Source: Deltaproteobacteria bacterium (GTDB lineage: Bacteria > Myxococcota_A > UBA9160 > UBA4427). From it: DNA of 64,000 bases. The stretch spans positions 1 through 64,000 of the forward strand of contig JAJDAN010000056.1 in NCBI GenBank assembly GCA_029261855.1, given 5' to 3'. The stretch's first letter is position 1, and each line of letters begins with the position of its first letter. The translations under genes were made by a program, and so were the position numbers. Below, piece after piece: positions 35,801 to 50,800 of this stretch. The notes below the pieces were generated by a model. It saw only the letters and a program-made list of their open reading frames with translations. It had not been told where the DNA came from and did not search any database.

Positions 35801-38800
35801 AGACATCGATGTCGTCCCGGGAGAAGAGACGTGAGATCGTGTCCGTCTCGATCACCGGAACCGTCACCCCGACCCCGAAGACCGGCGAGCCCGAGTCGAC
35901 GAGAACGCGGTCCACCGTGATGACGAGGGCGTCGATGGCCACGATCTCGTAGTCGTCGAGGTCGTTGAACCCCGAGCCGCGAACACGGATCGTGTCTCCG
36001 AGCCGGAATCCGTCACCGATCCAGCTGTCCTGGGTGCGGATTATGGTGTTGCCCAGGAACTCGAGACCCGCCGGGCCCCGCAGACGCGGCGCCGCCGCCT
36101 GGATCGTCACCTCGCCGGTGACCAGCGGCCCCTCGCGCTCGATCTCGAAGTCTTCGGCGAGTGTGAGGATCGTCTGGCTCACACGCTCGATCTGCATCGT
36201 TCGGGAGTTCTGGTCGGAATCGAGAACCTCGATCCACTGGCCGGCCTCGAAGCCGTCGTCCAGCCAGCTGCCCTTCGTGCGGCGGATGGAGTCGAGGTCG
36301 TCTTCGGCGGGTGCGAAGAAGAGGCGGGCCTCCCCATCGGGATCGGAGCGACGGAAGGTGGCGTTCGAGACCGTGACCAGAACGTTCGAGGTACCGGATT
36401 CGTTCGCGAGCTCGTCGCGCGTACTGAGAACCAGGCTCTGCCCATCGACCGAGATCGACTCGATGATGTAGTGCCCGTCGTTCGACAGCGAGCCGGAGAT
36501 CTTGATGAAGTCGTCGCTCGCGAAGCCGTCCGCCGCCCAGCTGCCCGAAGCTCGTCGGATCTCTGAACCGACGTCACGAGAGATGAACTCGACCGCCGCG
36601 TCGCCGATGAAGAACGGCCCGTCGCTGATCGATCCGGCGATCGTCTCTTCTGCGGTGACCTTGTGGAGGATGCTGCCGAAATGCTGGCCCTCGACGAGAT
36701 CGTCCTCGCCCGCCTTGAAGGTCACCGTCTGCGGAATGTCCCAGGTCGCCTCGTTGAACTCGAGCTCGATGCCACGCAGCGCGATGATCTCGCCGGTGGT
36801 CTCGTCCGTCTCCAGGTCACCCGTCTCCGGGTCGGGGAAGACGAACTGGATCTGCGGAATCTCGATGATCTCGCCGTTCACGCCGCGGATGCCGCGGACC
36901 GGTGCCGTGGCCGTGACGGTCACCGTGCCGGCGGGCTTGCGCGAGAGAACCACGGTGTAGCTGTCGAAGATCAAGCCCGCGCTCATCAGCGCATCGAGGT
37001 CGAGACCGTCTTCGAGGCTGTGCTCGACCACCCGCGAGCCGCCGTCCGTCACGCGAATGACGACGCCCGGCTCGTCGTTGTCCGCGACGTTGGCCGAGAT
37101 GCCGTCCGTCGGGATCGCGCTATAGCGCTGGTCTCCGCTCTCGATACTGTGGGTGATGATGCCGCTGTGCCCCAGCAGGTCGTTGCTGATCACCGGCGGT
37201 GTGTCGCCGGCCACGTCGAAGGTGTCGCTGCCGAGGCCACCCGAGATCACCGTCTGGACGTTCTCGTTGGTGCTCTGTACGTAGAAGCGATCGTCACCCT
37301 CGGCGCCGTCCACCCGCAGGATCTCGATCCCCACGAAGGCCACGAAGAGTCCGGCGCCGAAGATGCCGTCCTCGGTGACCACGAAGTCGTCCGAGAACTC
37401 GGTGCCGATCACGACGACCGTATCGAGGCCGTCGCCGCCGTCGATGTTGACCGGCGCGTTCACCACGTACTGGACGAAGTCGGCACCGCCGTTGCCCGAG
37501 ATATCCGTGCGTTCGCGCTGGTCTACCTGCTCGAAGGATCCGTCCAGCGCAAAGGCCCGCACGGTGAAGAAGTCGTCGTCGTCGCCGCCGTTCAGACTGA
37601 GAACCGCGCGATTGTGGAAGACGGTGAACTCGTCCTCTCCCTCGTCGCCGTTCAAGGTGGCCGGCACGGTGATGCCGTTGCTCAAGAAGCCGCGGGTCGT
37701 GAGGATGGTCGAAAGCTGGTCGACGTCGCGAATGCCGGTGACGTCCCCGATCTGGTCGGTCCCGGCCTCGACACTTCCGTCGGGGAAGGTGCGCTCGACA
37801 TCCGGCTCCGCGGTCCGCTCGGACTTGAAGAGCTGACCGATCTGGAAGCGGTCCGCCCCGTAGCCGCCGAACACCTGCATGGTGGCCAGGTTGTCGTCCA
37901 GCGCGAAGAAGTCGTTGCCGTCGAACCCGAAGACCAGCATGGACTCGAGATCCGTGCGGTAGTCGATGCGCTCGACCCGGCCCGCGTCGACGTCGTTGAT
38001 GAGGGCAACGAAGGCGCGGTTCGGATCGATGGCGCTGGCGCGGAACAGGAAGGCGTCGGGGTCCGAAGTGCCCTCGATGATCAAGGCGTCGGCTCCCGTC
38101 ACGCCACGGTCGACGATGTCGACCATGCGGACGGTACTGCCACCCATGAACGGCACCCGGTAGGTGTCGCCACCCTCGCCACCGACGAGGAAGTCGTCTC
38201 CCATCTTCGAACGCAGCACGTCGTCGCCGTCGTCGCCGAACATGTCGTCCGCACCGGCTCCGCCGATGAGCATGTCGTGGCCCGCGCCGCCGTGGATCAC
38301 GTCGGGGTCGGCATCGCCCATCAGGTCGTCGTCGCCGTCGTCGCCGAAGATCAGGTCGGCACCGCGGCCTCCGAAGATCCGATCCGCCGCGTCGCCGCCG
38401 TGCAGCACGTCGCCACCCGCGCCACCCTCGATCAGGTCCTTGCCGTCGTTCCCGGTATCGGCCGCGTCCGAGTCGGCGAGCACCGCAGAAACGTCGGCGA
38501 CGTGAGTCGCATCGACAAGGGCCTCGTCCGGCAAGAGCTCGAGTCGGGTGCCGTCTTCCGAGATACTCACGATCGTGCGCGTCGAAGCGTTCGCGCCTGC
38601 GTCCGCACCCGCGAAGGTGACATCGAGACCCGGCGCAAAGCCGTCCTCGATCCAGGACCCGTAGCTGCGGGAGATCGTCGAGGCAGACACCGTCGCGGAC
38701 GCGGCGTCGCTCGTCACGAGCCGGTCCAGGCGGTCGAGGAAGAGGATGGCTCCATCGATGGACGCGATGCTGTAGTCGCCGTCGTTGTCGGCGGTGCCCG

Positions 38801-41800
38801 CGATCCGGATCGTCTGTCCGATGTCGAACTCGTCGTCGATCCAAAGCGTGCCGTCGTCGCGTGTGATGGTGTCCGGGTCGGGGCTGTTGTCGGCGAAGGC
38901 GAGGGCGCCGCTGTAGCCGGCCTGGATGAAGTCGAGCTCGGGGATCACCGAAATCGTGAGCTCGTCGGTGATGGGCGTCGAGTCCAGGACCACGTCGATG
39001 GTCATGACCCGATCATCCAAAGCAAGGACCTCGTACGTGCCGACCTGGTCTCCCGAGAAGCGCAGCGTCTGTCCGACCCGGAAGCCGTCGTTCTCCCAGG
39101 TGCCGTCGAAGCGGATCACGAGATCACCGGTCCCGATCGAACTCGGATCGGCGGGATCGAGACCTCCAAGCCCAACGTCTTCCACCCGGCCCGTAAACAG
39201 GATCGTCTCGCCATTGCGAAGCTCGGCCCGGCCCCCGTCGATGAAGTCCGCCTCGTTGCCGCCCACCAGCAGGTCGTTTCCGGTGCCGCCGACGATCTCG
39301 TCGAAGCCCGACTCCCCGAACACGACGTCCATGCCGCTGCCGCCGTCGATGAAGTCGTCGCCCTTGCCGCCGTAGATCAGATCTTCGTCGCCGCCGCCGT
39401 AGAGGCGATCGTTGCCACCGCTGAGGCCGCGGTTCGTGTCCTGCACACGGCGACTGGCGGACACCATCGCGGAACTGGTGACTTCCGGAAGGAAGGCTCC
39501 TTCGAGCGCGGGATCCGGAAGCTCGGAGAGTGCGTCTCCCGCTTCCAGGAAGAGCGTGAGCCCGTCCTCCGAAACCTTGGCCACGCGGTAGAAGCCGTCG
39601 TTGGCCGTCGTCCCGGAGACGCGAATCACGCGGCCCGCCTCGAAGCGTGCGTCGGCGAGGCGTTCGATCGAGACGTCGTCGAGCGGGTCCGTCATTCCGA
39701 GCGTGAACTCGAGCGGCTCGTCCGGATCGTCGACGTCTTCGAGAACGAGCACTCCGTCGGTGACGGGCTCCGCGATGCGGTAGCTGCCGTCGTTGTCGGT
39801 GCCGTCGATCTCGATGATCTGGCCCTGCTCGAAGCCGTCGTCGATGAAGCTGCCGCCGTCCCCCGTGTCCAGACGCGTGACCGAGCTCGCCGCGAACTCG
39901 AGCACCGGATTGCCGCTCAGCCGGAAGATCTCGGGCGACCAGCGACCGCTGTCCCGCACGATCGAGTCGGGGCCCTGGTCGTCGACCACGAAGGTCAGCT
40001 CGGGGCTTCCCACGAGCGAAGGCTCGTCGAGGGACACGATGCCCTCGTCGCCGATGATGAGATCGTCGCCTCTACCGCCCTCGATCCGATCGTCGCCACC
40101 GCCGCCGAACAGGATGTCGAGGCCGTCCTCGCCGAAGATGCGATCGTTGCCCGCGCCACCTCGGGCGCGACGCAGGTCGATCGTCCCGTCCTCGTCATCG
40201 TCCTCGATCTTGCCGTCGTCGCCGTAGACCGTGTCGTTACCGCTCCCGGCGTGGATCGTGTCGTTGCCGCCGCCGCCGAAGATCTCGTCGGGCCCGGCAC
40301 CGCCTCGGATCACGTCGTCGCCGTCGCCGCCCTCGATCCGGGCACGGCCGCTCACGCTGTTGCTGAGCAGGATGCGGTCATTGCCCGTGCCGCCGCTGAG
40401 GTCGAAGCCGAGGCTGGGGCCAGCTGTCAGGCCCCGGAGGTCGAGGGTGTCATTGCCCTCGCCGCCGTCCCAGATGATGCGGGTAAAGGTGCCGTCATAG
40501 GTCTCGTCGAAGGTGATCCCGCCGATGGTGCTCTCGACGCGAATGCTGCTCGCATCACCCGTGAGCTTCACGCTCTCGCTGAAGTCGCTCAGGTCGCGGT
40601 TGAGACGGTCGCCGGACAACGGCCCGAAGTTCAGCTGCAGCACCTTGCCGTCTTCGCCGTCGATCACGGTCGCGAGCTTCGGCGGCCGCACGAAGTCCGT
40701 CTCGAACTCGACGATGGTGATGGGCGGCGTGATGTCGAACTCTTCGCGAATCGTGTCGACGAGGAGGTTGATTTCGTAGAACGCGTAGGCGCGCGCCGTC
40801 AGGGCGCCGCTGATGTCGAAGATGGCGAGGGGCGAGAGGATCGGCTCGCCGTATTTGATCTCGTTGGCGATGTTGCCAATGATCTCGCTGACGCGAACGA
40901 TGCCGTCGCGGTCCGGGTCGAAGAGATCGAACTCGACCTTGGCGAAGAGCCCACCCTCGGCACCGGCGCGAACGATGACGGCATTCAACTCGGCGCTGAC
41001 ACGAATGCTGCCGGAGAAGGTCAGCTCGGGGGCGTCGGCCCCGGAATCGTCGAGATCGTCGATGAAGAAGCCGTCGAAGATGAGCAGCGGGTTGCGGAAG
41101 CCGCCTTCGGCGAAGTCCGTGATGCCCTTGGTGTCGAAGCCGATGGCGTGGAAGTCGATCAGCGCGCGCAGGCTGCCGCCGGTCCCGACCCCGAGCGGGC
41201 CGGCGAGAGGCGTGAAGCTCTGGAAGAAGAAGTCGAAGTCGAGCACGGGAACGTCGTACTCGACGAGCACCGCCGGCTCTCCCATCAGCAGATTGAAGGC
41301 CTGGCTGGGGTCGGTGAGGATGGGGAACGACAGGTTCGAATCGCGCAGGGCCTTCGTGAAGCCGCCGGCCTTCTTCTTCGACGAAGAGGTGCTCGAGCCG
41401 GTCGTCTTGTTGTCGGGGAGGCTGTCGATCTGGGCGTTCGGGTCCATCGTGGTGCCGGCGTTGGCCTGCATCTTCTCCGCAGGCGTCATGTCGAGGCTGA
41501 TGCCCAGGCTTCGATCGACGATTGCGAAGTCGCCGAACTCGATCTCCAGGGTCTCGCCCGGATCGAGGTCGGTCGGGATCGCGTTGATGAGCGTGATGAG
41601 ATCGGCGATGGCGACGATCAAGTCGGTCTGCACCGTGCCGTAGATGCCTGCGAGATCGAGCAGGGTGGTGGGCGAGGTCAGGTCCGAGATGACTGGGATG
41701 GGGGTCGTGAAGGCGTCGATGATCGGCTGCAGGGGGTCGGTGATCTCCTGCACCTTCCCGAGCACCGGCGCGACGAATTCGGAGATGAAGGCACCGAGAT

Positions 41801-44800
41801 CGATGCGCGTATTGTCGAAGGCAACCCGCTCGAGGCCGCGTTCGATGGCGTCGCCGCTGATCTCGGAGAAGGGAAGCAGGCCTCCGTCCTCGGCCTCGAG
41901 GCTCCAGTCCAACACGAAATCGGCGCGCAGCATCGGGAAGACACTGGCCACCGCCGCCGGGATGAAGTCCTTGTTGACCTCGAGCTGCAGCGCCAGCTCG
42001 GCCAGTGCTTCCGCCTGGATGCCCGCCTCGATGCCCAGGCTGCCGAGCTCGGCGATGCCGAGGCGGCCATCATCGGTCTCGCCTTCGTCGAGAGACGAGT
42101 TGAAGAGATCGATCCCGAAGGTGGCGCTCAGGTGCGTGTCGGCGCTGGCGTCGGCGGTGAGCTGCAAGAACAGCAGCTCGCCCACGAGCTGCACGTCAGG
42201 CAGGGTGACCTCGGCGGTCACCGTCAGCTCGGGGCTGCGGTCGGGATCCGTCGGGTCGTCGACGACGAGATAGAAGGCATCGGTGCCGCTGAGCCCGAAC
42301 CCGAAGTCGAGCTGCCAATCGAGCTCGAGATTGATGGCACCGCTGGTCTCGAGCGCCAGGCCAGGCACACCGATGTCGAGGCCCAGATCGGCCGCACCCG
42401 AGACGAGGGTCTGGCCGAGGCTCAAGTCCCACTGGATGAACGACTGCGCGAAGTCCACCCCCGCGGTATTGACGTTGGTGGTGAGCTGGATGTCCGCGGG
42501 GCCACGCGCCTCGTTGCCGTTGGCATCGAGCAGCAGCCCAAGCGCCGGCCCCTGGGCGGCCAGCACCCGCTGGTTGTCGGCCGTGCCCGTGCGGCGTCCG
42601 GCGCCGTCGGGGTCCGCGAAAGCGACGGTCACGACGACCGCAGCCTCGTCGCCGAGCTGGATCTCGAAGGTCGCGTCCCCGCTGAGAATGCCCAGCTCGC
42701 TCGCGACGTCGCCGATGACCCCGAACTCGAGCCCGTCGCGCACCCGCTGCTCGCTCGCGAGCCCCAGCTCGGCAGCGGCGACGCCGTTCTCTACCACGGT
42801 GAGCGTCAGCGAATCCACGTCCGTGTTCGCCGCCACGTTGAGCACGACCAGCTCGATGCGAGGCTGAACGCTCGTGACCTCGTCGGTGTCCGGGTCTCGC
42901 TCGACTTCCATCGTCGCCCGCGCCTCGACACGGCCGCCCAGACCCGCCGCGCGCAGCGCGTCGTTGATGTCCGTGACCAGCGCGTTCTCGTTCGAGCCGA
43001 GCAGGTCGAAGAGCAGCTGCGAGACGAAGTTGGCGCTGGGGTCGGCGGCTTCTTCGACGGCTTCGCGGAAATCAGCAAGGAAGCCGTTGCGCAGATCCTC
43101 GATGAAGCGGGCGCCGTCGGCGAGCTGGTCCCCGATGAGCGGCAGCTCGATGCCGAATACCTCGCCGTCCAGTACGTCCTGCAGGCCGCCGAGGAAGAGA
43201 TCGACGCCGTCCGTCACGAGCAGGATGTTGTCGATCAGGCTGAACTCGCTCGGGTCGAAGGCGAAGATGTCCCCGATCCCCACCGCCTGGCCGTTCTCCT
43301 TCGTAAAGGACCCGTCGGCACGAGCGACTCGGAGAACGCTCGGGTCCAGGAAGTCGCTGACGGGATTGCCCGCCATGTCCCGGACCTGCAGGAAGCTCTC
43401 GCCTCCCTCGTTCGTATCCGCGCTCAGGAAGATGTCGTAGAAGATCGTGCCGGCGGGGCGCGACGGGGTCGGGAAGTTCACCGGCAGCTCGACGTGAAGC
43501 TCGCCGTCGAGCTGGGCCGAGAAGTTGTCGGCGAGGTTTCGGTCTTCTTCGTCCTCGTCGGCATCGCCCGTGAAGTCGCTGATCAGACGGATTCCGCCCT
43601 CGGTGCTCCCCACACCGTCGAAGTCGAGGCCGGCTCGCAGGATCTGGTCGCCATTATCGAGTACGCCGCCTGGCTCGCCGCCGATGGAGAGGCTGCCATT
43701 CTCGATCGTGGCGCCGAAGGGCCCGAGCACCGCGCGCAAGTCGATGTCGTCCGCCCCGGCGTTGAAGCTGGCCTCGATGGCCGTGTCCTCGAAGAGATAG
43801 ATCTGCGTGGGGCTCGCCAGGTCGAAGCCGATGGCGAGCAGAGCCTCGGCACCGCCGCTCGCCCGCAAGCCGGCCTGGCCCGTGAGGACGCCCGCCTCTC
43901 CCAGGTCGAAGTCGAGGTCGTAGGACTCGCTGAAGTCCTTGCCCAGCTCGAGCGCGATGCGCAGCAGGTCGACGCCCGTCTCGACGGTGACGTCCGCGAC
44001 ACCAGCAGCCGTGGTGAGCGACTCTTCGCTTTGCAGGGTCAACACCGAGGCGCTGACATCGTCCGTCGAAGAGCCGATCTTGTAGCGCCCGTCGTTGGCC
44101 CCGGCGCCGCTGATCACCACGATCTGGCCGGGCAGGAAGCCGTCGGCGAGCCAGCTTCCGCCGCTGCGCGTGATGGTCGGGCCTTCGCTGGCTGCCGCGT
44201 CGAAGCTCAACGTGACACCGGTCAGCGCCGGACCGGTGGGGTTCACGGTCTCGCGCAACGACAGGTCGACCCCGAACACGCCCATCGGCGAGCCGCGCAG
44301 TGCGATGCCGAGCTTGCTCTCGCTGGCCGTGCCCGCACCGATCGGGTTGGTGAGGGTGATCGTCGTCGCTGAGACTCCGCCAGCGGCGATCGTGTAGGTG
44401 CCCTTGAAGTCGCTGAGCCCGGAGATGGTGAGCTCCATGCCCGGCAGGAAGCCGTCCGCGAGGAAGTCGCCGCCGGGATCGGCCCGCGTGACGGTGATGG
44501 TGCTGGTGCTGGTGCTCATGTCTTCGGCGATGGCGAGCGAGACGTCGCCTGTGAGCGTGGGCGCCGCCGGCAACCCGAGCGCCCGCAACAGCTCGTCCTC
44601 GAGGCGCTGGATCGCCGAAGCGGGGTTGCGCTGGAACTCGCGCACGGCGTCGTCGAGCTCGTCCGCGAAGCCCAGCACCTCGTTGAAGGAGACGTCCAGC
44701 ACCGGGATCGGATCGTCGAGGAAGCCGAAGCTCTCGAACTGGCCGAGGAAGTCGGATAGCGCGATCAGCCCGTCGATGATCTCGCTGATGCCGATGTTGT

Positions 44801-47800
44801 CGAACTTCGCGAAATCGCCGATGTCCGGAACGTCGAACTCGATGCTCGGGGGGCGACGGACCGTCACCTCGGCGAGATTCGCAGTAAGACCGGCGCCCGC
44901 GCTGACCGTGACTGTGGTCTTGCTCGTGGTGGAGTCGAAACTGACTGCGGTGACCACCGTATTGATGCTCTCGGAGACCCCGACCAGCTTCGCCTGGATC
45001 TTGTAGTCCTTGCGGATGTCGCCGCGCTGGTCGCCAGCGAGGGTGAAGCTCTTCTCGTCGACGAAGGCCGGCGCCTCGGCGCCGTCGAAGTCGACCCCAA
45101 TGGGGTCGCCGAAGTCGTAGAGCGTGACGCGGAGACTCGGGGGCTCGCCGCCGATCAGGCCGCTGATGTCGGGCTCGACGCTGATGTCCAGCTGAAAGCT
45201 GCCGATCTCGCCAAAAACGGTGACGTTCGAGACCGTCTCGTCGACGAGGGTCTCGTCCGCGTGCAGCTCGAGGGAGGCGGCGGTGACGTCCGCCACGAGA
45301 TAGGTCCCGTCGTTGTTCGCGGTCCCGGTGATCTCGATGCGGTCACCCGCCTGGAAGCCCTCGTCGTCCCACTCGCCGCTACCCGGCTCGCGGGTGATCG
45401 TCGCCGGCCCGACCCCATTGCCGTCGTCGAAGGTGAGAGCGGGCAACGGGATCGTCGCGCTGCCGCCGAGCCGCGGGCCACCCACCGTCGGGGTCTCGAT
45501 CAGGGAGCCCGGGTTCGAGAGCCCGTCGATCAGCTCCTTCAGGGTGAGTCGCCTGTCTGCTCCGCCATCGACACCGATGGCCACGGATGCTTCAAACTCC
45601 GGGCTTCCCTCCGCGAGGATCTCGATGAACCCGAAGTCACCGGACACCGCGATGGGGTTGCCGTCTGCGGTGGCGAGGGCCAGCGTGCCCGAAAGCTCGG
45701 TGTTCTCGAGGAAGAAGCGGTCGAGGAAGGACGCACCGCCGATGACGCCGCCGCGGATGATGCCGTCGACGTCGGTGTGGTCGACGACGCCGTCGCCGTT
45801 GCGATCGGCCGTCGCGTCGCTGGCGAGGATCCCCAGGCGACTCGCAGCCGGCGAGCCGTTGGTCTGGACCACCCGGAAGACATCGTCGCCCGCGAGAGTG
45901 ATCCCGAGTCCGGTCGCGCGCGTCTCGCCCGTGAGCGACGCGCCCGAGAGCGTCATTGTCGTGCCGCTCACGCTGGCGACGGTGAACACGCCGTCGTTGA
46001 ACTCGCTCCCGGTGACGCGGATCGACTGCGCACCCGCGAAGCCGTCGGCGCTCCAATCGACGCCGTCCCGGCGCTCGAGGGTGTTCGTAGCGGCGTCGAA
46101 GCGGACGATCGGCCCGCCCACCATGGCGGGCGTCTGTCTCAAGCGAAGCCGATCGCCGTTCGGATCGACTTCGGCCAGGAAGGCGCCCGACCCCGCACTG
46201 TTGATCGCGGCGAGCACATCGCTCAGCGTCGTCGCGCCGTCGAGAGAGACCCCGACGCGCTGGCCGCCGGCGGCATAGATGACGAAGTCGTCCTGGTTCG
46301 CGGCGAGCCGCGCCGCCGAGCCGAGGAGCGTCTCTGCGTTCGCACCGCTCGGCGTGACGCCGAAGGCGAAGGTCGCGACGAGCTTGGCGTCGCCGCTGGT
46401 CTCGGCTTCCAGGCTGTCCGAGCCGATCAAGGTCAGGACGTCCACGTCCACGCCACCAGTCGCGATCGTGTAGACGCCGTCGTTCCGCCCCGAGCCGGAT
46501 ACGGTGACCGTCATGCCCGGCGCGAAGCCCTCGTCGACGAAGTCGCCTTCGCTGCGCTGGATGCGCCGAGTCACGGCATCGAAGACGAGGTCGCCGGTGC
46601 CCAGGGCCTCGATGGCGGCGGTGAACACCAGATCGGTTCCGACGGAATCGACGCGAATCTTGCCGTCGAGTTCGGCCTCCTTCAGCGCCGAACCGAAGTC
46701 GAGCGACAGGTCGAGCAGCGTCTTGTTGTTCGAGGTATCGCTGACGAAGGGCGTAGCGTCGTTTCGCGCCTCGAGGACCGTCACCGTGAACGGGCTGCCC
46801 GAAAGCAACGGTGCGTCGACCGTGAAGACTGCGTTGCCACCGCCACTGGGCAGGCGCACCACGGAGCCGCCGAAGATGCGGACCTCGTTCGGGTCCTCGC
46901 TGGTGTGCGCGAACAGCTCGTCGTCGAACGCCTTCGAGCGCTCGAGCGTGAGCGTCTGGGTCGCTGAATCGATCGCGCGGATCACGAACGCGCCGCTGTT
47001 CGCCGACCCGGCCCGCGAGATGGAGATCGCCTGGCCGGCCTGGAAGCCGTCAGCCGCCCAGCTTCCGGGGCTGCCTGCTGTTCGCGTGATGGTGTTCAGC
47101 GCCTGGACCTGGATTCCGCCCGTCGCGGTCGAAACATCGGCACCGGAAGGCGTCTCCTCGAAGGTCAGGGTCGTCGCCGCCACCCCGGCCGGAGCGATCG
47201 TGTAGGTGCCGTCGACGCCGTCCCCGAAGCCGCTCACCACCACCAGCTGACCGGGCTCGAAGCCATCGGCCACGAAGCTCCCGTTGACCGCCGCGACGTC
47301 GGGGTTGTCCTGCCGCGTCAGCGTGCCGCCGGTGAACGAAAGCAGCGGGTTGCCCGCGAGCTTGGCGCCGTTGAACTGCAGCGAGACGCCCGAGGACAGC
47401 GACGCCATCGGCGTACTGGCGGTCAGCGCGTACTCGCTCTTGATGGCATCGACGAGCTTCTCGATTCCTTCGAGACTCGTGAGCAAGGAGCCCGGCGTGA
47501 CCATTTCGCTGGGCTGGACCTCGCCGAGATCGACACCGAGGGTCATGTCGAAGCCCGCACTCCCCGTCAGCTGCAGGACCGGATCGCCGATCGTCCCGAT
47601 GTTGCCGATGGGGCCGAGGTCGAGACCGAAGTCGAGGGGAAGCTCGATGTCGAGCAGCTCCCAGTCGAAGTGCAGCTCGTAGGTGAGCTCGTTCGAGGTC
47701 GCGTCGTACGCGAGCCCCGAGAAGCCGAACAGCTCGATGAGCTTGTCGGCCATCTCCTGGGTGGTCTGGAAGGTCGCCTCGTTGTTGGCGTCGAGCAGCT

Positions 47801-50800
47801 TGGGTGTTCCGATGGACAGCTCGAGCGAGCCCGTCGTGGCACTGAAGCTCAGAAAGCCGCCCACGTTCGCGACGCTGACGGCATCGAGCCCCGCCGCGTC
47901 GAGCTCGGCCTGGATGAGCGGCACCAGCTCGTCGATGGTGTCGTCGTCTGGCCCGACCGTGACGTGGATCGTCGTCGGCACGGCCAGCTCGAGCTGGGCG
48001 TCGACGGGCCCTTCGTCGACGAGGTCATCGTCGTAGCTGTTCCCGCTGCTGCTGCCGTCGTCACGCGCGGCGTCCAGGAACAGTACGTTCGCAGTGACCG
48101 ATCCGTCCTCGTCGCGAACCCGGTAGACACCGTCGTTCGACTGGCTGCCGGACACCCGGAAGCCCTTCCCCTTCTTGAAGCCGTCGCTAACGAAGCTGCC
48201 ACCGTCGCTGCGCGTGATCGTATTGGCGGTGCGGTCGAAGCTGAGCATCGCGCCAGACGCCACGAAGGCCGCGTTCGTGATCACGAACTCGACCTCACTG
48301 CCGGCCAGATCGTCGGGCGCGCGATCGCCCGTGAGGCCTTCGCCCGCGTCGGCGAACTGCAACGCGCTGAAGCCCAGAGTCGTCAGGTCGCGAACGCCCC
48401 GCTCGACCAGATCGAGATCGTCGAAGAGCACGGCATCGCCGAACGCGTCGCCGAGGGCGAAGATGCCGTCGAGGCCGTCGCTGACGAAGGGCACATCGAA
48501 GTTGGCGATCAACTCGCTATCGCGAACCCCGTCGAGGAAGTCGCGCGCCTGCCCGAGCAGGCTCACGAAGGTGGCCGCGTTCATGCGGTCGAAGTTGAGG
48601 AGCTCTGACAGCTCGGGGACGTCGATACTGGGCGTCAGCGTCGCGAGGTCGATGGAAACGGTGACGTCGACGGGGTTGGCCGCGGTGATTCCTGCAATCG
48701 GTGCGACGATGGGGAGCAGCAGGGTCGCTGTGCCGGTGAGCGTCGGGTCCAGTGCTTCAAGGGGGTCGGCCAGCACCTGGGTGACGAGGGCACCGAGCTC
48801 GGACAGGGCGATGCGGCCGTCGGCGGCTGTGGTTCCCGGGTCCGGCAGCGAGATCGAAAGCGTGATGTCCGTGGGCGTCAACGAACCGTCTACGATCTCG
48901 ACCCCGACGAAACCGAAGCGCGCGGACGCGTCGATGCCCGTGGCCACGGCCGCGAGCTGGGCACTGAGCGTTGCGTTGCGGAGAAAGACGGAATCGTCGA
49001 GCGAGCTGCCGCTCGCGAGGTCGACCAGATCGACACCGAAGGTCACCGCGAAGTCCAGGGACGCGTCGAGGGACGCCTGCGCCTCGAAGGACAGGTCCGC
49101 CAGGCCCTCGGCGAGATCGAAGCCGAACTCGATCTCGTCGCTCAGCGAGAAGAGCTCCGCGTCGAAGCGCAGATCCCAGGTGAGCTCGCCACTCACCGCG
49201 TCGTAGGCAAGCCCGAGCGCCGTGGGGTCGAAGCCCGCGGCCTTGGCCAGTTGCCGGACCACGCCCTGGACCGTCTCGACGTTGGCCGAGCCGCTCGATG
49301 AATCGACCAGGGGGTCGAGGACGTGCTCCTCGAAGACGTCGATGAGCCCGAGCAGCTCGTCGAGGCCGCTCTCCAGGAACGGGATGTCGACGCGATAGAC
49401 CGCCAGGTTCTGCTGAAGCTCGCGCAGTTGATCGAGCACCTCGACGATGTCGATCTGGCGGAAGAGATCCAGATTCGAATCGAGGCTCACGGACAACGAG
49501 GACAGGTTCGTGATGTCGTCCCAAGTGAGGCCGACGGCGGCACTCGCGAGGCTGAAGGGCGCGTCGAGTCCCGGCAGCAGCGCGGCGACCGAGAGATTGC
49601 CCATGAGCGCCAGATCCTGCGCGGGCGTACCCGGCGAGACGGACGCGGTCAGCAGACCCGACAGGTCGAGATCCGTCAGGCTGTGGCGACCGGCTGCGAG
49701 CTCGACTGCCAGCGCGACACTCGGATCCACGACGACGGACGCGTCGTTCAGCAGCACCTGCAGGAAGCCGACTCGCCCGCTTGCGACGGCACCGGATGCG
49801 TCGAAGCTGATCTGGTCGACGACCAGCTCGGGCAGCGCGGTTTCCTCGACGTAGACGTCTCCAGCCGCGTCGATGCCGATCAGCACGTTCAGGGTGACGC
49901 GCGCGGCGACACCGAGGTCCCCGTCGAGGACGATCCCGTCGGATTCGAAGTCCAGGTCGACGACGCCCGTGAGAACGCGCTGAACCTGGACGGTCAGGAC
50001 GTCACCCGCGAGCGACGTGTTGTCACTGACGTCGTCGAGCGCCTCGATCCGCTGTTCGAGCTCGGCCAGGTCCGCGAAGCTCGCGATCTCGTCGATCCCG
50101 AAGCCGTTCGGGCCGGACTCGAAGAGCCTCGTGACGATCGAGCTGGCTTCTTCGGCCACCAGGCCGAATTGCTGGCCGGCGCCTTGTGCGCGCGGGTCCG
50201 AGACGCCAGCGGTCCGCCCGAGGCTGCTGCCGCCCAGCGCGCGTGGTAGCGAGCCACCGACGAGCGCCAGCTCGGGGCTGGTGGTCTGCTGCTTGGCGAC
50301 CTGACCGAACTTCTTGAGAAGCGCAGCAACCTTGCTGACCGAGCTGTTGGTGCTGAGGCCCGAATCGTCGACCGTGGCGCCCCCGGGCGTCACGATCTGG
50401 GTGGCGACGTCGAACTCGTCCTTGATCGTGATGCTGCCGCCGGCGTCGGTGCGTTCGACGTACTTTCCGATCAACAGCAGCGTGTCACCCGCAGCACCGT
50501 CGGTGAAGACGATGCCACCCTTCGCCGAGATGGCGCCGTCGCGGCTGTCGACGACGAGGGTGTCGTTGCCGCCGAGGCCCTCGAAGTGGATCGCTCCCAC
50601 GGTCGCGAGTGGCGCGGTGAAGGTCGGCTCGTTCGCTCCGTTGACCAGGATCTCCACCAGGGACGCGTTCCCGGGCGAGCGCCGGATCTCGACCGTGTCG
50701 TCACCCGCCGAGCCCACGACGCGAAGCACCCCCTGCTGTCCGAGGTCCGCATCCAGGCTGAAGACGCCCCGGCCCAGGGTCGTTGCCAACAAGCGCTGGT

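Noticed and set aside
36663..44372. A 2569-codon open frame on the + strand opposite the giant gene, plus several others of 200-900 codons in the same region
   Set aside because: They are antisense shadows. The giant gene's strong codon bias (many GAC/GTC/CTC/GGC codons, few stop-complementary triplets) keeps the opposite frame open. Translations are Arg/Val/Asp-rich with no domain, signal or repeat logic of their own.
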